Positions 54,497-64,000 of a DNA stretch of 64,000 bases are shown here, piece after piece. The first letter of the stretch is position 1, and each line of letters starts with the position of its first letter. The stretch comes from Streptococcus pneumoniae (GTDB lineage: Bacteria; Bacillota; Bacilli; Lactobacillales; Streptococcaceae), in assembly GCA_040719455.1 (NCBI GenBank), contig JBFDTN010000001.1, positions 1,240,001-1,304,000 on the forward strand, read 5' to 3'. Position numbers and translations under genes: made by a program. The notes under the pieces were generated by a model, which saw nothing but the letters and a program-made list of their open reading frames with translations, did not search any database and was not told the origin of the DNA.

Positions 54497-55008
54497 TATA
54501 GTTGTTTCGTTTTGATAGTTGCCTACAAAACAATACTCATGATCTGTTGTAAATCTTTTGATTCTATCTTCACTATCTGACTATTATAGCATGTAAAAAA
54601 TCGAATGTAAATTAAATTTTCAGACTTTTTAATAATTTACATCTCTAGTCCTTTATCCATAAAAGAGAAAGTGGAACTCAATCGTGATTTTGAAGAGAGC
54701 AATTTTGTTATAGTTGTTTCGTTTTGATTTAGTACGAGGCAACGAGTCGCAGCATAACTGAAATTAGGCAAGACGAGGTAACAACGTAATAAATGAAAAC
54801 TAAATGACTATAACTGCGCTTTCGAATTTTTAGGCTCAGACATGGACAGTCCATTGGTTGATTCATATCCCCCAAGTTGACGAACTCTCACGATTTATGA
54901 TGGTGAAAGTTAGAAATCAAGCTAGCGAAGAACCATTTGCTATCTTCTTCAAATCAAATGTCAATGGAGCCATGCTTGATAAGACTGAATCAAATGACTA
55001 AAGCTATA
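54497..55008. repeat. Composite intergenic repeat region with nested RUP-like element
   Basis: No gene between 54469 and 55045. A fragment of the RUP-like repeat (TATAGTTGTTTCGTTTTGA) lies at 54497-54515. From about 54660 the sequence is a diverged copy of the 5960-6310 region (shared GCTAGCGAAGAAC, GTTGACG and palindrome positions). A full RUP-like copy at 54709-54812 is inserted in it. Confidence 0.6.
54709..54812 (+). repeat. RUP-like repeat copy A (104 bp)
   Basis: Begins TATAGTTGTTTCGTTTTGAT and ends AAATGACTATA, with imperfect inverted ends starting in TATAGT. Compared with 5960-6310 it interrupts the older repeat after ATTTTGT, which shows that it moved in. Confidence 0.8.
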
Positions 55009-55011
55009 AAA

Positions 55012-55038
55012 AAGGTTGGATACTTTTTTCCAACCTCC
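55012..55038 (-). terminator. Terminator of the M20 peptidase gene
   Basis: On the minus strand AGGTTGGA / TCCAACCT followed by TTTTTTA, 8 bp past the stop codon. Confidence 0.8.
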
Positions 55039-55045
55039 TGAGTCT

Positions 55046-56419
55046 TTATTCATAGCTAGCAATCAAGGCTTCCATCAGCTCGATATGGGTATAATAATCT
55101 GCAATTGTGACATTCTCATCACCCCCATGATCTCGACTATTGGCATTTCCAAGACCAAAAGCTGCCATAGGCACTTCTAGTGCTTCATAGACTGTATGCA
55201 TGGGACCAGTTCCAATGGTCGTCGGCAAAATACTGATGCCTTCTGCGTAAAACTGCTCTGCCAAATGCGCAACATTTAAAATAGAGGGAGCACTCATATC
55301 GCTGCGATAGCTTTTCTCTCCCAAGGTATAGATGACCTCTACATGCTCAAAACCATTTTTCACCAACTGAGCCCGTATCTTTTCTAACACTACCTGTGGC
55401 TCAAGCCCTGGAACCAAGCGGACTTCCATCTTGGCACTTGCCTCAGCTGGTAAGATGGTCTTTACCCCCTGACCTTGATAACCAGAGGAAAGCCCCTCTA
55501 TATTTAAAGATGGCTCAAAAAAGAGGCGGCGAAGAAGCGCTCTTCTTTCTTTTTCCAGCACAGGCAATTCCAAGCCATAAATATCCTTAAATTCCTCAGC
55601 ACTGCGACTAGCATACTTCTCCACCAACTCTAGCTCACGCGCATTTGGTGGTGTGATGTCTTCATACAAGCCTTCTACTAAAATCTGCCCATCCTGACCT
55701 CGTAAACTAGCAAGAGCATTGATGAGGTACCATGCAGCAGAGTCAATCACCCCTCCATAGCTAGAGTGAATATCCACATCTGCACTCTTGACTGTAACAT
55801 CAAAGGTCACAATTCCTTTATTGCCCCCTGAGATTTCAAGCTGACCTTTGGGATTTTTCGTGCCTTGCTCCCAGACCAACAAATCTGCCCCATGCAAGTG
55901 ATTCTTATGCTTTTCTAAATATCTGTCCAAATCTGTCGAAGCCGACTCTTCTGCTCCCTCCATGATAAAGGTCACATGCACAGGCAGATCTTCTTTTCTT
56001 GCCAGATATTTCTTCACAGCTGTTAAACGAGCGGTAATATGCCCCTTATCATCATCGACCCCACGACCATACATCAAACCATCCCGAATCGAGAGATGAA
56101 AAGGATCAGCTGTCCACACTTGATCACCATCAGCTGGCACCGTGTCATAATGCTGATAGAAAATCAAAGTCTTGGCTGAGGGATTCGTGCTACGAAACTT
56201 AGCAATGACAAAAGGTGCCGTATAAGACTCGTCTACCTCAACCTCAGCACCAGCCTCTCTAAACACCTCTCCTAAGTAGCGCGCGACCTCCTTCAACCCA
56301 ATTTTCTGAGCAAAAATAGACTTCTTGGCAATCAAGGTCCGTAAAATATCGAGATAGGTCTGAGCTATCTCATCTCTCTCAAACTTTTCAATCTGCTCTT
56401 CTTCTGTTGCAAAACGCAT
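55046..56419 (-). CDS. M20 family metallopeptidase (dipeptidase-like)
   Basis: Protein of 457 residues of the M20/M25/M40 family. Metal-binding motifs are complete: YQHYDTVPADG (first His/Asp), YGRGVDDDKGH, MEGAEESAS (Glu pair) and a late His in NSRDHGGDENV. It has an inserted dimerisation domain (about 195-310). It probably cleaves short peptides imported by the cell. The amino-acid-binding lipoprotein gene upstream on the same strand supports a role in peptide or amino acid supply. Confidence 0.9.
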   Translation of the reverse strand: MRFATEEEQIEKFERDEIAQTYLDILRTLIAKKSIFAQKIGLKEVARYLGEVFREAGAEVEVDESYTAPFVIAKFRSTNPSAKTLIFYQHYDTVPADGDQVWTADPFHLSIRDGLMYGRGVDDDKGHITARLTAVKKYLARKEDLPVHVTFIMEGAEESASTDLDRYLEKHKNHLHGADLLVWEQGTKNPKGQLEISGGNKGIVTFDVTVKSADVDIHSSYGGVIDSAAWYLINALASLRGQDGQILVEGLYEDITPPNARELELVEKYASRSAEEFKDIYGLELPVLEKERRALLRRLFFEPSLNIEGLSSGYQGQGVKTILPAEASAKMEVRLVPGLEPQVVLEKIRAQLVKNGFEHVEVIYTLGEKSYRSDMSAPSILNVAHLAEQFYAEGISILPTTIGTGPMHTVYEALEVPMAAFGLGNANSRDHGGDENVTIADYYTHIELMEALIASYE

Positions 56420-56445
56420 ACGATACTCCTTTAATTTTTATATAA

Positions 56446-56607
56446 TATAGTTGTTTAGTTTGGATTTAATACGAGGCAACGAGTCGCAGACATAACTGTA
56501 GGAGCTGAGGATTATGACATAATCCCTATCTCCAACCTTCAACAGTCCACTGGACTGTTAAAGCAAGACGAGTGAACAACGTACTAAATGAAAACTAAAT
56601 GACTATA
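56446..56607 (+). repeat. RUP-like repeat copy B with internal insertion (162 bp)
   Basis: The ends match the other copies (TATAGTTGTTTAG at the start, GACTATA at the end). The middle carries about 58 extra bp, including the palindrome AACAGTCCACTGGACTGTT also found at 6044-6068. One repeat has thus been invaded by part of another. Confidence 0.75.
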
Positions 56608-56705
56608 ACTCCTTCTCTCATCACAGAATATACCTATCCAGTGTCTCATAATTTCAGATAACTGGCAAGTTCTTATTTTGTATAGTCAGTTATAAATCCT
56701 AGCTA

Positions 56706-56810
56706 TATAGTTGTTTCGTTTTCATTTAGTACGAGGCAACGAATTGCAGGCATAACTTAGATTAGACAAGATGAGTTAACGACGTAATAAATGAAAATTA
56801 AATGACTATA
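56706..56810 (+). repeat. RUP-like repeat copy C (105 bp)
   Basis: TATAGTTGTTTCGTTTTCAT to AAATGACTATA. Same orientation as copies A and B. Confidence 0.8.
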
Positions 56811-56817
56811 CCACAGA

Positions 56818-56853
56818 AAAATAGGATGATTAGGCACTAACCTATTCATCCTA
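56818..56853 (-). terminator. Terminator of the amino-acid-binding protein gene
   Basis: On the minus strand TTAGGATGAATAGG pairs with CCTAATCATCCTA, followed by TTTTTC. Confidence 0.8.
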
Positions 56854-56858
56854 ATGGT

Positions 56859-57686
56859 TTATTTGATGTCTGCTTCTGCTGGTAAATAATTGTCTCCAAA
56901 GAACTCTTTAGATAGCTTTTCAAGCGTTCCGTCTTTGTACAGTTCCTTGATTCGTTTATCTACAAAGTCTTTCAACTCATCTTGACCTTGGGCAAGCAGT
57001 GGATAAACATAAGGTTGTTGGTCACTTGGCAACTCAATCGTTTTCAGGTTGGTCAAGTTTTGATTTTTAATCACGGTTTCTACACCAATCTTATCAAAAA
57101 TCTTATAGTCAAACTTACCATCGCTTAAGTGCCCCATGATTTGTTGGAAATCTGCTTTGGTGTAGTTGAGAATGGTTGGATTATCAGCATGTTCTTCATT
57201 GTATTTTTCAAGCTGAACAGCTGAGTTTGTTCCTTGCACGACTTCTGTTGACTTGCCACCGATGTCATCTAGTGATTTGATACTGTTATCATCTTTGTTC
57301 ACAACCAAGACATTTGGATTTTGCGCAATCGGTGCAGCATATAGGTATTTCCCAGCTCGTTCTTTGGTATAGCTGATGTTGTTTACCGCCATTTGGTAAC
57401 GGTCACTATCAAGCCCTGCAAAGATTCCTGACCATTCTGTCGTTTCAAATTTGACATCATACTTGTCTGAGTCTTTGAAAATTGCACGCACGACTTCAAT
57501 CTCATAGCCTGTCAATTTGCCGTCTTCTTCATAGTTAAATGGTTTTGGTGAAGCATTGGTAGCAACAATCACTTCTTTTTTACCAGAAGTAGCATTGTCA
57601 GACGATTTGCCATTTGAGCATGCGACTAAGGTTGCTCCTGCTAAAAGTCCTGCTACAACTGCTGTATATTTTAGAATTTTTTTCAT
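56859..57686 (-). CDS. Amino acid ABC transporter substrate-binding lipoprotein
   Basis: Solute-binding protein (SBP_bac_3) of 275 residues. The lipoprotein signal peptide [19 protein letters not shown] ends in the lipobox LVAC. The ligand domain begins [20 protein letters not shown] and includes [11 protein letters not shown]. The start at 57686 is chosen because it begins the signal peptide; the longer frame adds a charged leader. Polar amino acid or cystine-type substrates are likely. No permease or ATPase is adjacent, so it must share one encoded elsewhere. Confidence 0.9.
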   Translation of the reverse strand: MKKILKYTAVVAGLLAGATLVACSNGKSSDNATSGKKEVIVATNASPKPFNYEEDGKLTGYEIEVVRAIFKDSDKYDVKFETTEWSGIFAGLDSDRYQMAVNNISYTKERAGKYLYAAPIAQNPNVLVVNKDDNSIKSLDDIGGKSTEVVQGTNSAVQLEKYNEEHADNPTILNYTKADFQQIMGHLSDGKFDYKIFDKIGVETVIKNQNLTNLKTIELPSDQQPYVYPLLAQGQDELKDFVDKRIKELYKDGTLEKLSKEFFGDNYLPAEADIK

Positions 57687-57841
57687 CTTCTGTCTTGACC
57701 TCCTTAGAAAATCTACTCTTATCATACCAAATCTTTCTCCTTTTGCCTAGTAGAGAGTTTTTATGGGGGTGATAGGTTTTGTTTATGGCAAAATAACCAC
57801 TCACAATAAGATTATGTTATAATAAAGAAAAGGAGGTTTTG

Positions 57842-58630
57842 ATGGATTCTGTGCACCCCTGTTTAGCCGCAATCAAACATACCATTCCTCAGCTTCTAAG
57901 GGAAAATCTTGTGGGCATCTATCTCCACGGCTCCTATGCTTTAGAGGATTTCGATTATGATAGAAGTGATCTGGATTACCTCATCGTCGTAAAAGTTCCC
58001 CTAAAACTGTCTGAAAAAGAAGCACTGATGAAGCTGACGATGGAGAAACTCTGGACTCTTGCTCCTGCTAAGAAATTGGAATTCCATGTCCTACTCCAAA
58101 CAGACTTACAGGATTGGACCACTTCCAATCGCTTTGATTTTCATTTTTCTCCCTATCACCTAGCAGCCTATCTGAAAGACCCTCGGACATTTTGCCTAAA
58201 AATGAACGGGCTAGACCAAGATCTGTGGACACATATCCCTGTGACTAAGACTTGCGGTGTGACCCTAGTAGGAGCAAAAAAAGAACAGAGCTTTCCCGAT
58301 ATCCCTGAGGCAATCTACTGGAATAGTATCTTAGCAGACATTGCAACTGCTGAGACAGAGATTCTGAAAAATCCTGTTTACACCATCTTAAATCTTTGCC
58401 GTTCTCTTGCTTTTCTAAAGGACAAATGCATTCTTTCCAAAAGGGCGGGTGGCTACTGGGCACTTCTTCATACTAGCACGCTCAATCCAGCCGTCATTCA
58501 GGCAGCTCTTGATGCACATACCAAGTCCAGAGCTTTCCCTCAAAACTTTTCACAACAAGAACTAGAAAACTTTGCTTTATCCTCTCTAAAGCAGATTTCT
58601 AGTCTATCTCACAAAGGAGGCACCCCATGA
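57842..58630 (+). CDS. AadA-like aminoglycoside nucleotidyltransferase family protein
   Basis: Protein of 262 residues. The nucleotidyltransferase domain has GIYLHGSYALEDFDYDRSDLDYLIV (GS...DxD). The C-terminal part is the helical DUF4111 domain typical of ANT(3'')/ANT(9) enzymes (NPVYTILNLCRSLAFLKD, SKRAGGYWAL). The ATG at 57842 fits AGGAGG. Chromosomal members may modify other substrates, so resistance cannot be inferred from the sequence alone. Confidence 0.8.
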   Translation: MDSVHPCLAAIKHTIPQLLRENLVGIYLHGSYALEDFDYDRSDLDYLIVVKVPLKLSEKEALMKLTMEKLWTLAPAKKLEFHVLLQTDLQDWTTSNRFDFHFSPYHLAAYLKDPRTFCLKMNGLDQDLWTHIPVTKTCGVTLVGAKKEQSFPDIPEAIYWNSILADIATAETEILKNPVYTILNLCRSLAFLKDKCILSKRAGGYWALLHTSTLNPAVIQAALDAHTKSRAFPQNFSQQELENFALSSLKQISSLSHKGGTP

Positions 58631-58920
58631 TTGCAACTATCACTAAGTTTACTGACAAGCATGCCCTAATAGGGAGCATTTGCCTAGCTCTTCTTTGGCT
58701 CATCATGCTCTTCATCCCATGGGATACGGAATTTTTTGGAGTTGAGATTTATCCTCTTATCATGATGAGACTCTTTCCAATCATCGGAGGGCTGCTAATC
58801 CTCTTATCTGTCCTCTCTCGGAAAATCAGCTTATTTTTTATGGGAATTTTCACAGTCTTCGGATTCTTGCTCCATCTCTTTTTCATCTTTGGGATAATCC
58901 CCTTATTTTTAGGCAATTAG
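58627..58920 (+). CDS. Small membrane protein, 97 residues
   Basis: Three hydrophobic segments (about 14-32, 42-62, 67-95) with few charges. It overlaps the preceding gene by 4 nt (ATGA), so it is coupled to it. Family not recognised. AGGAGG-like AAAGGAGG lies just upstream. Confidence 0.7.
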   Translation: MIATITKFTDKHALIGSICLALLWLIMLFIPWDTEFFGVEIYPLIMMRLFPIIGGLLILLSVLSRKISLFFMGIFTVFGFLLHLFFIFGIIPLFLGN

Positions 58921-58952
58921 TCATTCATAGCCTCTTTTCTTCTGATACACAA

Positions 58953-58988
58953 AATCCCTCTTGGAAATATTTGTTTCCAAGAGGGATT
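58953..58988. terminator. Terminator between the membrane protein and YebC-like genes
   Basis: AATCCCTCTTGGAAA / TTTCCAAGAGGGATT, perfect 15-bp stem between convergent genes. Confidence 0.85.
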
Positions 58989-58996
58989 GATTTTGT

Positions 58997-59713
58997 TTAG
59001 AACCCTTCAACGTTGGTGTAAACCTTTTGAACGTCTTCGTCGTCTTCTAATACATCCACTAATTTTTCAAAGACAGCAAGGTCATCGCCTTCAAGGACAA
59101 CTTCTGATTGAGGAATCATTTCAAGCTCAGTCACTTGGAATTCTTCAATACCAGACTCGCGAAGGGCAACGATAGCCTTGTGAAGATCTGTTGGTGCAGT
59201 GTAAACCGTGATAGTACCGTCTTCTGCTTCGACATCATCTACATCTACATCCGCTTCAAGAAGAAGCTCAAAAATGCTATCTGCATCGTCTCCTGCAAAG
59301 ACCACAACTCCTTTATTGTCAAAGAGGTAAGAAACAGAGCCGCTCGCTCCCATGTTTCCACCATTTTTCCCAAAAGCGGCACGAACATTGGCTGCTGTAC
59401 GGTTTACGTTTGAAGTAAGAGTGTCAACGATCAACATCGAACCATTTGGTCCAAATCCTTCATAACGACCTTCTGTAAAGGTTTCATCGGTATTCCCTTT
59501 TGCCTTGTCAATCGCTTTATCAATGACATGTTTTGGTACTTGCGCTTGCTTAGCACGGTCGATAACAAATTTCAGAGCCGTATTCAATTCTGGATCTGGC
59601 TCACCTTTTTTCGCTGCTACATAGATTTCTACGCCGAATTTAGCATAAACTTTTGAGTTTGCACCATCTTTGGCTGTTTTTTTCGCCACAATATTGGCCC
59701 ATTTACGTCCCAT
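58997..59713 (-). CDS. YebC/PmpR family protein
   Basis: Protein of 238 residues of the YebC/TACO1 family, beginning [20 protein letters not shown] and containing [19 protein letters not shown] and [15 protein letters not shown]. Members act as transcriptional regulators or help ribosomes through difficult proline stretches; which applies here is not known. Confidence 0.95.
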   Translation of the reverse strand: MGRKWANIVAKKTAKDGANSKVYAKFGVEIYVAAKKGEPDPELNTALKFVIDRAKQAQVPKHVIDKAIDKAKGNTDETFTEGRYEGFGPNGSMLIVDTLTSNVNRTAANVRAAFGKNGGNMGASGSVSYLFDNKGVVVFAGDDADSIFELLLEADVDVDDVEAEDGTITVYTAPTDLHKAIVALRESGIEEFQVTELEMIPQSEVVLEGDDLAVFEKLVDVLEDDEDVQKVYTNVEGF

Positions 59714-59788
59714 TGGATACTCCTTTTTTCTAGTTTAAATCCTTTATATTATAACACAGGAAGTCAGAAAATGCACGAACTTGTTTGA

Positions 59789-60877
59789 TTAAATTTGAAA
59801 CGGTATGCGACCAATATTCTGCTCTAAAAGACTCGGATTTCCCAGCTGGTAAATCTTATCAGCCTGCTGGGTTAAGCTGTCCCACGCTTCTTTTCCGATG
59901 CGACTAATCAAGGGCACTTCCTGCTTCAACGTCGCTAAATGCTTGCGGCCTTTGTCTGTAAAGCCTAAGACATGGATGGCTTGAGGCAGTGCGCTTTCCC
60001 TTGCCTGTACTAAAATATAGGTCAAGAGCCTTCTCACCCGCGCCTTGGTATAACGCTTGGTCGCAATCTTCTCCACTAATTCTTCCATTGATGTTGCCGT
60101 TTTAATAGCTTCTCTGATGCGGCTTGCCATCTCTTGATTGACTTGGTAAATCCCTGTCAAATCAGGATTGGAGAGAATCTGGTAGCGCAAATATGGAAAA
60201 TAATCTGACCAGGAAACATGCGGCGCATGCTCTAGCAGTTTCGCACTTGGGCTAAATCTGGCAATAAATTCTGTATCATCCATTCGACTTCGCAGAGCCG
60301 TTGCTGACACAAACTCCAAATGGCTGTCCAAGGAATGAAAACCTGCACCTTTTCGCTCAATAGGGCAAAGAGCAATGCCTTTTCCCGCAACGGCCTTGGC
60401 ATAGGCAAGAGCTAAGACATGATTAGGTGTATTACCTGAAAAGCTTAGACCTGAAAAGGTCTCCCACATGGTCTGCGTTTTTTCAGGGTAACTGAGATGA
60501 GCGGGTAAGCGGGTTAGAAAATCTGCCATTTCAGCACTTTTTGCCTCGTAGAGCTCTGCTATTTTCCCATAGTCCAAAAGCTCCTCCGTCCCAAAGGACA
60601 GCCGGTCAATCCCTAGACGAGAGAGAATATCCACCGCCCCTTGAGCGAAAAAATCCGCCGCCTGCACACTGACTAAGAAGGGTAGCTCGACCACCAAGTC
60701 CGCTCCATTTTCGAGCGCCATTTGCGCCCTCGTCCACTTGTCCACAATCGCAGGCTCCCCCCGCTGGGTGAAGTTTCCACTCATGGCGACAATCTTTAGG
60801 CCTTTGGCTTGCGAAAGCAGGTAGGCATGACCATTATGGAAGGGGTTGAACTCTGCAATAATGCCTGTCACTGTCAT
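59789..60877 (-). CDS. tmcAL: tRNA(Met) cytidine acetate ligase TmcAL
   Basis: Protein of 362 residues (former DUF795/YlbM). It has the nucleotidyltransferase motif [17 protein letters not shown], then [20 protein letters not shown] and SATALRSRM. It activates acetate to form N4-acetylcytidine in elongator tRNA-Met. It overlaps the methyltransferase gene by 4 nt. Confidence 0.93.
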   Translation of the reverse strand: MTVTGIIAEFNPFHNGHAYLLSQAKGLKIVAMSGNFTQRGEPAIVDKWTRAQMALENGADLVVELPFLVSVQAADFFAQGAVDILSRLGIDRLSFGTEELLDYGKIAELYEAKSAEMADFLTRLPAHLSYPEKTQTMWETFSGLSFSGNTPNHVLALAYAKAVAGKGIALCPIERKGAGFHSLDSHLEFVSATALRSRMDDTEFIARFSPSAKLLEHAPHVSWSDYFPYLRYQILSNPDLTGIYQVNQEMASRIREAIKTATSMEELVEKIATKRYTKARVRRLLTYILVQARESALPQAIHVLGFTDKGRKHLATLKQEVPLISRIGKEAWDSLTQQADKIYQLGNPSLLEQNIGRIPFQI

Positions 60878-61608
60878 TTTTCTGCTACAAAGAACCAGCG
60901 TGCGCTTGTCTCTGTCGGATCCTTGTCCTCAAAATCCGCATAGACATTGACATTTTTAAAGCCAGCCTGCTCCAGCAAGACATCATACGTCAAGAGGTCG
61001 TAGGTCCGCTCCTCGTGGATTTCATCCACTCGACTGAAACGACCGTCTTCTTCCTGTACAAAGAAGGTCAACTCATGCACAATCGAATGCGGTGGTTCAT
61101 CCGCATAAGTATCCCAGACAAAGGCAAAATCCTCGGCATTTTCATGATAACTGTAACCTGGAAAGACCTCATCCATTTGATAGGTCGAATGCACATCAAA
61201 AAGAAAACGACCACCCTCATTGAGATGCTGGTAAACTTCTTGAAAGACCTGACCAACCTCGACTTCATCTTCCATATAGCAAATGGAATCCGAATAGCAG
61301 GTCACCATATCAAACTGACCGAGGTTAGATAAGTCCAGCATATTGCCCTCCAAAAAAGGAATGTCAAGATTTGCTTTCTGACTGCGCTTTTGAGCCAAGT
61401 CCAACATCTCACGGCTCAAATCAAGCCCTGTCACATCAAAGCCTGCTTCCTTAAAGCGGATAGATTGAATCCCTGTCCCGCAGGCCAATTCAAGCAGTTT
61501 TGTCTTTCCATCGGGGAAATGCCGCAAGCTAAAATCCGTCCATTGGTCATAGAGACTGTCGTCCATAATCGCATCATAGACTGAGGCAAAGGTTTCATAA
61601 GTTGCCAT
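60874..61608 (-). CDS. Class I SAM-dependent methyltransferase
   Basis: Protein of 244 residues with the SAM motif [15 protein letters not shown] and GLDLSREML. The start [12 protein letters not shown] follows GAAAGGAAAT; a longer frame passes through the upstream terminator. The substrate is unknown. Its place between rsfS and tmcAL is conserved in streptococci. Confidence 0.88.
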   Translation of the reverse strand: MATYETFASVYDAIMDDSLYDQWTDFSLRHFPDGKTKLLELACGTGIQSIRFKEAGFDVTGLDLSREMLDLAQKRSQKANLDIPFLEGNMLDLSNLGQFDMVTCYSDSICYMEDEVEVGQVFQEVYQHLNEGGRFLFDVHSTYQMDEVFPGYSYHENAEDFAFVWDTYADEPPHSIVHELTFFVQEEDGRFSRVDEIHEERTYDLLTYDVLLEQAGFKNVNVYADFEDKDPTETSARWFFVAEK

Positions 61609-61626
61609 TATATTTCCTTTCTTGAA

Positions 61627-61655
61627 AAAACTCAGCTGGTTCTCAACTGAGTTTT
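61627..61655 (-). terminator. Hairpin upstream of the methyltransferase gene
   Basis: On the minus strand AAAACTCAG / CTGAGTTTT followed by TT, after rsfS and the repeat, just before the methyltransferase ribosome site. Confidence 0.6.
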
Positions 61656-61669
61656 GTATTTTTACGTAG

Positions 61670-61771
61670 TATAGTCCGTTTAGTTTTGATTTAGTACTAG
61701 GCAACAAGTCACAGACATAACTGGAGTTAGGCAAGACGCGTTAACGACGTAATCAATCAAAACTAACTATA
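61670..61771 (+). repeat. RUP-like repeat copy D (102 bp)
   Basis: TATAGTCCGTTTAGTTTTGA to AAAACTAACTATA. It differs from the other copies at the start (GTCCGTTTAG) and so lacks the AGTTGTTT target word. It ends at the rsfS stop codon. Confidence 0.75.
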
Positions 61772-62122
61772 TTATAGCCACTCGGCTACATCAACACTCT
61801 CTGCTTCATGCCACAATTTTTCAAGATTGTAGTGGGCACGCATTTCTTCTGAGAAGATGTGAACGACAACGCCACCGAGGTCTAAAAGGACCCAACCACC
61901 TGCTGAATCTCCCTCAATTTGGCTCGCCGCAAATCCTGCTTCTTTGACTTTTTCACGGATATTGTCCGCAATCGCCTCAAGCTGGCGACTATTCATGGAG
62001 CTTGCAATGACAAAGTAGTCTGTCACGCTGGTCAGCGATGTGACATCTAGCGCCACAATTTCTTCTGCACGTTTCTCGTCGGCCGCTCGAACGACCAATT
62101 CTACTAATTCTTTTTCTTTCAC
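61772..62122 (-). CDS. rsfS: Ribosomal silencing factor RsfS
   Basis: Protein of 116 residues (RsfS/Iojap). It contains [23 protein letters not shown] and [20 protein letters not shown]. It binds L14 of the large ribosomal subunit and blocks subunit joining during starvation. Follows the isochorismatase gene with a 3-nt gap. Confidence 0.96.
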   Translation of the reverse strand: MKEKELVELVVRAADEKRAEEIVALDVTSLTSVTDYFVIASSMNSRQLEAIADNIREKVKEAGFAASQIEGDSAGGWVLLDLGGVVVHIFSEEMRAHYNLEKLWHEAESVDVAEWL

Positions 62123-62125
62123 GTT

Positions 62126-62641
62126 TTACCTCATTATTTTTAACACATCTTCCATTGGAAGAACTTGGGCAAATCTTTCATGCCATAAATCTTCATAGTA
62201 ATCCTGTAACGTATCAGCAGCAAAATCTTCCGTAGCAAACAGCGTGGTAGACCCTTCCGCAATCGTTACCTGATATCCCAGCTCAAAAGCAACTCTACAA
62301 GAGGTATCCACACAATAATTTGTGACCATTCCACACAGGATCAAATGGTTAATCTCCGACTGCTTTAAATATTCATTTAGATCCGTGTCTTTAAACATAC
62401 TGTTAAAGTGCTTATCTACAATTTTCTCATTATTTCTCACTGCTAAAACATCTGATAGTTCCCACTCTGGACTACCGTAGATAAACTCTTGGTCTGAATG
62501 TCGAACAAAAATCACCTCCATGTCACTCCTTCGAGCTTCTGAGAGCAATTCTTGAATATTTTCTAAACATTCCTCAATACGATATGGCTTTGCATCAACT
62601 AATAAATTTTGGACATCAATCACAATCAATGCACTTTTCAT
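62126..62641 (-). CDS. Isochorismatase family cysteine hydrolase
   Basis: Protein of 171 residues with catalytic Asp in LIVIDVQNLLVD and nucleophilic Cys in CGMVTNYCVDTSCR. Distinct from the PncA at 1197. Its substrate is unknown. It is embedded in the nadD-yqeK-rsfS operon, all genes abutting, so an NAD- or amide-related role is possible. Confidence 0.9.
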   Translation of the reverse strand: MKSALIVIDVQNLLVDAKPYRIEECLENIQELLSEARRSDMEVIFVRHSDQEFIYGSPEWELSDVLAVRNNEKIVDKHFNSMFKDTDLNEYLKQSEINHLILCGMVTNYCVDTSCRVAFELGYQVTIAEGSTTLFATEDFAADTLQDYYEDLWHERFAQVLPMEDVLKIMR

Positions 62642-63232
62642 CTATGACTCCTTTAAATACCCAACATAAGCATTATAGGTTTCAATGGTTTGGGGATAAA
62701 TTGGAATGCCTTTTTTGGCCAGATGCGCGACAGTTTGCGCTGTTTCAAAAGCAACAGCCTTGTCTAGCGATAGCTTGGCTAGTCTTCTTGCCTCATCAAC
62801 CCCCGGAAAATCACGGTTGGGCTCAATGTAGTCTGCTACGTAGAGCACCTTATCAAGCAAGGTCATCTCAGCTGCCCCAACCGTATGGCGTTGAATAGCT
62901 TGTAAGATATCCGCGTCATCTAGTCCAAAATCTTGACGAATTTTGTAGGCACCGACCATACCATGCCAGACATTATTGCCCCAGGCTTTCAAGTCTTCCC
63001 CTAGCTGATACTGATTAATCAAGTCCAAAAAAACTTGATCGTCTACTTCCTTGGCATAATCATGGAGAAGAGCCGCAAGGCTCGCTTTTTGCTCATCACA
63101 ACCATACTGACGAGCCAGCTTTAATGCTGCTTCTTCCACACCAAGAACATGGCGGAAACGTTTCTCTGACATAGCAGAGCTGATTGCTTCAAGGAGCTGT
63201 TCACGGTCAAAGGATAAGTCTCTTGCTATCAT
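62642..63232 (-). CDS. yqeK: HD-domain Ap4A hydrolase YqeK
   Basis: Protein of 196 residues. The HD metal site is seen in [15 protein letters not shown] and [11 protein letters not shown], with further His residues in WHGMVGAY and QRHTVGA. YqeK symmetrically hydrolyses diadenosine tetraphosphate. It overlaps nadD by 4 nt. Confidence 0.94.
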   Translation of the reverse strand: MIARDLSFDREQLLEAISSAMSEKRFRHVLGVEEAALKLARQYGCDEQKASLAALLHDYAKEVDDQVFLDLINQYQLGEDLKAWGNNVWHGMVGAYKIRQDFGLDDADILQAIQRHTVGAAEMTLLDKVLYVADYIEPNRDFPGVDEARRLAKLSLDKAVAFETAQTVAHLAKKGIPIYPQTIETYNAYVGYLKES

Positions 63233-63861
63233 TTGTAAAGCCCTTCTTTCTCAATGTAGGTCAAAACAGACTGGGGAAGAAGAAAATTAGGCTTTCTGTC
63301 ATTTTTCAAAAACTCACGCACCATGCTCGATGAAATATCCATCAGAGGAACATCCACCCAAATCACAGGATAGGAAGTTCCAGCCTTGTAACGTGGACGC
63401 TGCACCCCTACAAACTGAACTAAATCAACCAACTCGTTAATTCGATGCCACTTGGGCAAATAATCCACCATATCTGCACCGATGATGAAATAATAATCCG
63501 TATCTGGATGTTTTTCCGTCAAGAGTTTCATGGTGTCATAGGTATAACTGATCCCTTTTCGCTCCAGCTCAATGGTCTCAATTCCAAGTCCATCCACACC
63601 TTCAATCGCAAGTTCCAGCATCTTCAAACGATGAGCTTCATCGATGGTTTCTTTTTTATCCACATGTGGTGGTTCGTATTCTGGCATGAGAAGCACTTGA
63701 TCTAACCCCAACTGTTGCCGTACTTGATCAGCTATGACCAGATGGGCATGATGAACAGGGTTGAAATTCCCTCCTAAAATGCCTACTTGTTTGCGTTTTT
63801 TTTCCTTTACCTCAGGCTCTAAATCGACCTTCGTAAAGGGAGTTAAGAGTTCAATCGCCAT
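63229..63861 (-). CDS. nadD: Nicotinate-nucleotide adenylyltransferase NadD
   Basis: Protein of 210 residues. [20 protein letters not shown] carries the HxGH-type nucleotide site (here HHAH), and [10 protein letters not shown] is the second conserved motif. It makes deamido-NAD and thus links with PncA in NAD synthesis. Starts downstream of yhbY in the same operon. Confidence 0.96.
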   Translation of the reverse strand: MAIELLTPFTKVDLEPEVKEKKRKQVGILGGNFNPVHHAHLVIADQVRQQLGLDQVLLMPEYEPPHVDKKETIDEAHRLKMLELAIEGVDGLGIETIELERKGISYTYDTMKLLTEKHPDTDYYFIIGADMVDYLPKWHRINELVDLVQFVGVQRPRYKAGTSYPVIWVDVPLMDISSSMVREFLKNDRKPNFLLPQSVLTYIEKEGLYK

Positions 63862-63903
63862 CTCTACTCCTCCATGATCTGTCTGTCTTTATCAGTCAAA
63901 TCC

Positions 63904-64000
63904 CTAGATTTCCTTTACTTTTACAGAAAGTTTTCGATTTTCTTTTTTACTGGATTGCTTAAAGAGGATGAGAATACGACCGATTTTCTGCACCGTATCC
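63904..64000 (-). CDS. yhbY: RNA-binding protein YhbY (5' part outside the window)
   Basis: The last 32 codons are visible: the frame reads DTVQKIGRILILFKQSSKKE and ends VKVKEI-stop at 63904. This is the C-terminus of the CRM-domain ribosome assembly protein YhbY, which precedes nadD in streptococci. Confidence 0.8.
   Translation of the reverse strand, partial: DTVQKIGRILILFKQSSKKENRKLSVKVKEI

Overview
The window looks like the chromosome of a low-GC Streptococcus, probably a relative of the mitis/sanguinis/pneumoniae groups. The evidence is the housekeeping gene content (codY-pncA, glyQS behind a T-box, uppP, rsmG, htpX/lemA, the tmcAL to yhbY cluster), a PavB-like LPXTG adhesin with SSURE repeats directly followed by a TCS08-type two-component system, and typical streptococcal insertion sequences. 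Species is inferred from gene content and was not searched. No tRNA or rRNA gene was seen.

Layout. 1-1191: end of an ISL3-family element. 1197-5353: pncA, codY, amidase and alaT, all on the minus strand. 5502-8665: UspA, a DUF2975/HTH pair and a multi-helix membrane protein on the plus strand. 8893-10287: a HAD phosphatase fused to a PRA-PH-like domain. 10311-21671: an 11.4-kb integrated island resembling a phage-inducible chromosomal island (PICI). It has a tyrosine integrase, divergent CI/Cro-type regulators, an AlpA-like protein, a VapE-type replication protein with an iteron-flanked AT-rich candidate origin, a ClpP-like protease and an HNH nuclease. It is bounded by a 13-bp repeat that splits the HAD/ansA intergenic region, and an IS30 copy sits near one end. 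21703-25273: ansA, then an ISL3 element with an exact 8-bp target duplication that has itself been invaded by a second IS30. 25272-31786: uppP, DUF896, glyS, glyQ, T-box, nagA and a class I amidotransferase. 32029-33270: IS3 element. 33301-40386: Na/Pi cotransporter, PavB-like adhesin with six SSURE repeats, and the two-component system. 40493-44016: htpX, lemA, a nucleotidyltransferase-like gene, an S51 peptidase and rsmG.

44067-54468 is a minus-strand block with two ECF-type transporters (two double-domain ATPases, two EcfT, two S components), a SAM hydrolase, a nucleoside phosphorylase and TrhO, interrupted by an IS110-family element (IS1111-like). 55046-58920: M20 peptidase, amino-acid-binding lipoprotein, AadA-like nucleotidyltransferase and a small membrane protein. 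58997-64000: YebC-like regulator, tmcAL, a methyltransferase, rsfS, isochorismatase, yqeK, nadD and the 3' end of yhbY.

The most notable observation is in the IS110 element. Its 3' non-coding region can fold into a roughly 185-nt two-loop structure like a bridge RNA. One loop matches the element's own junction sequence. The other matches the end of a roughly 104-bp RUP-like intergenic repeat, which is the sequence the element is inserted in. Several more copies of that repeat lie elsewhere in the window.
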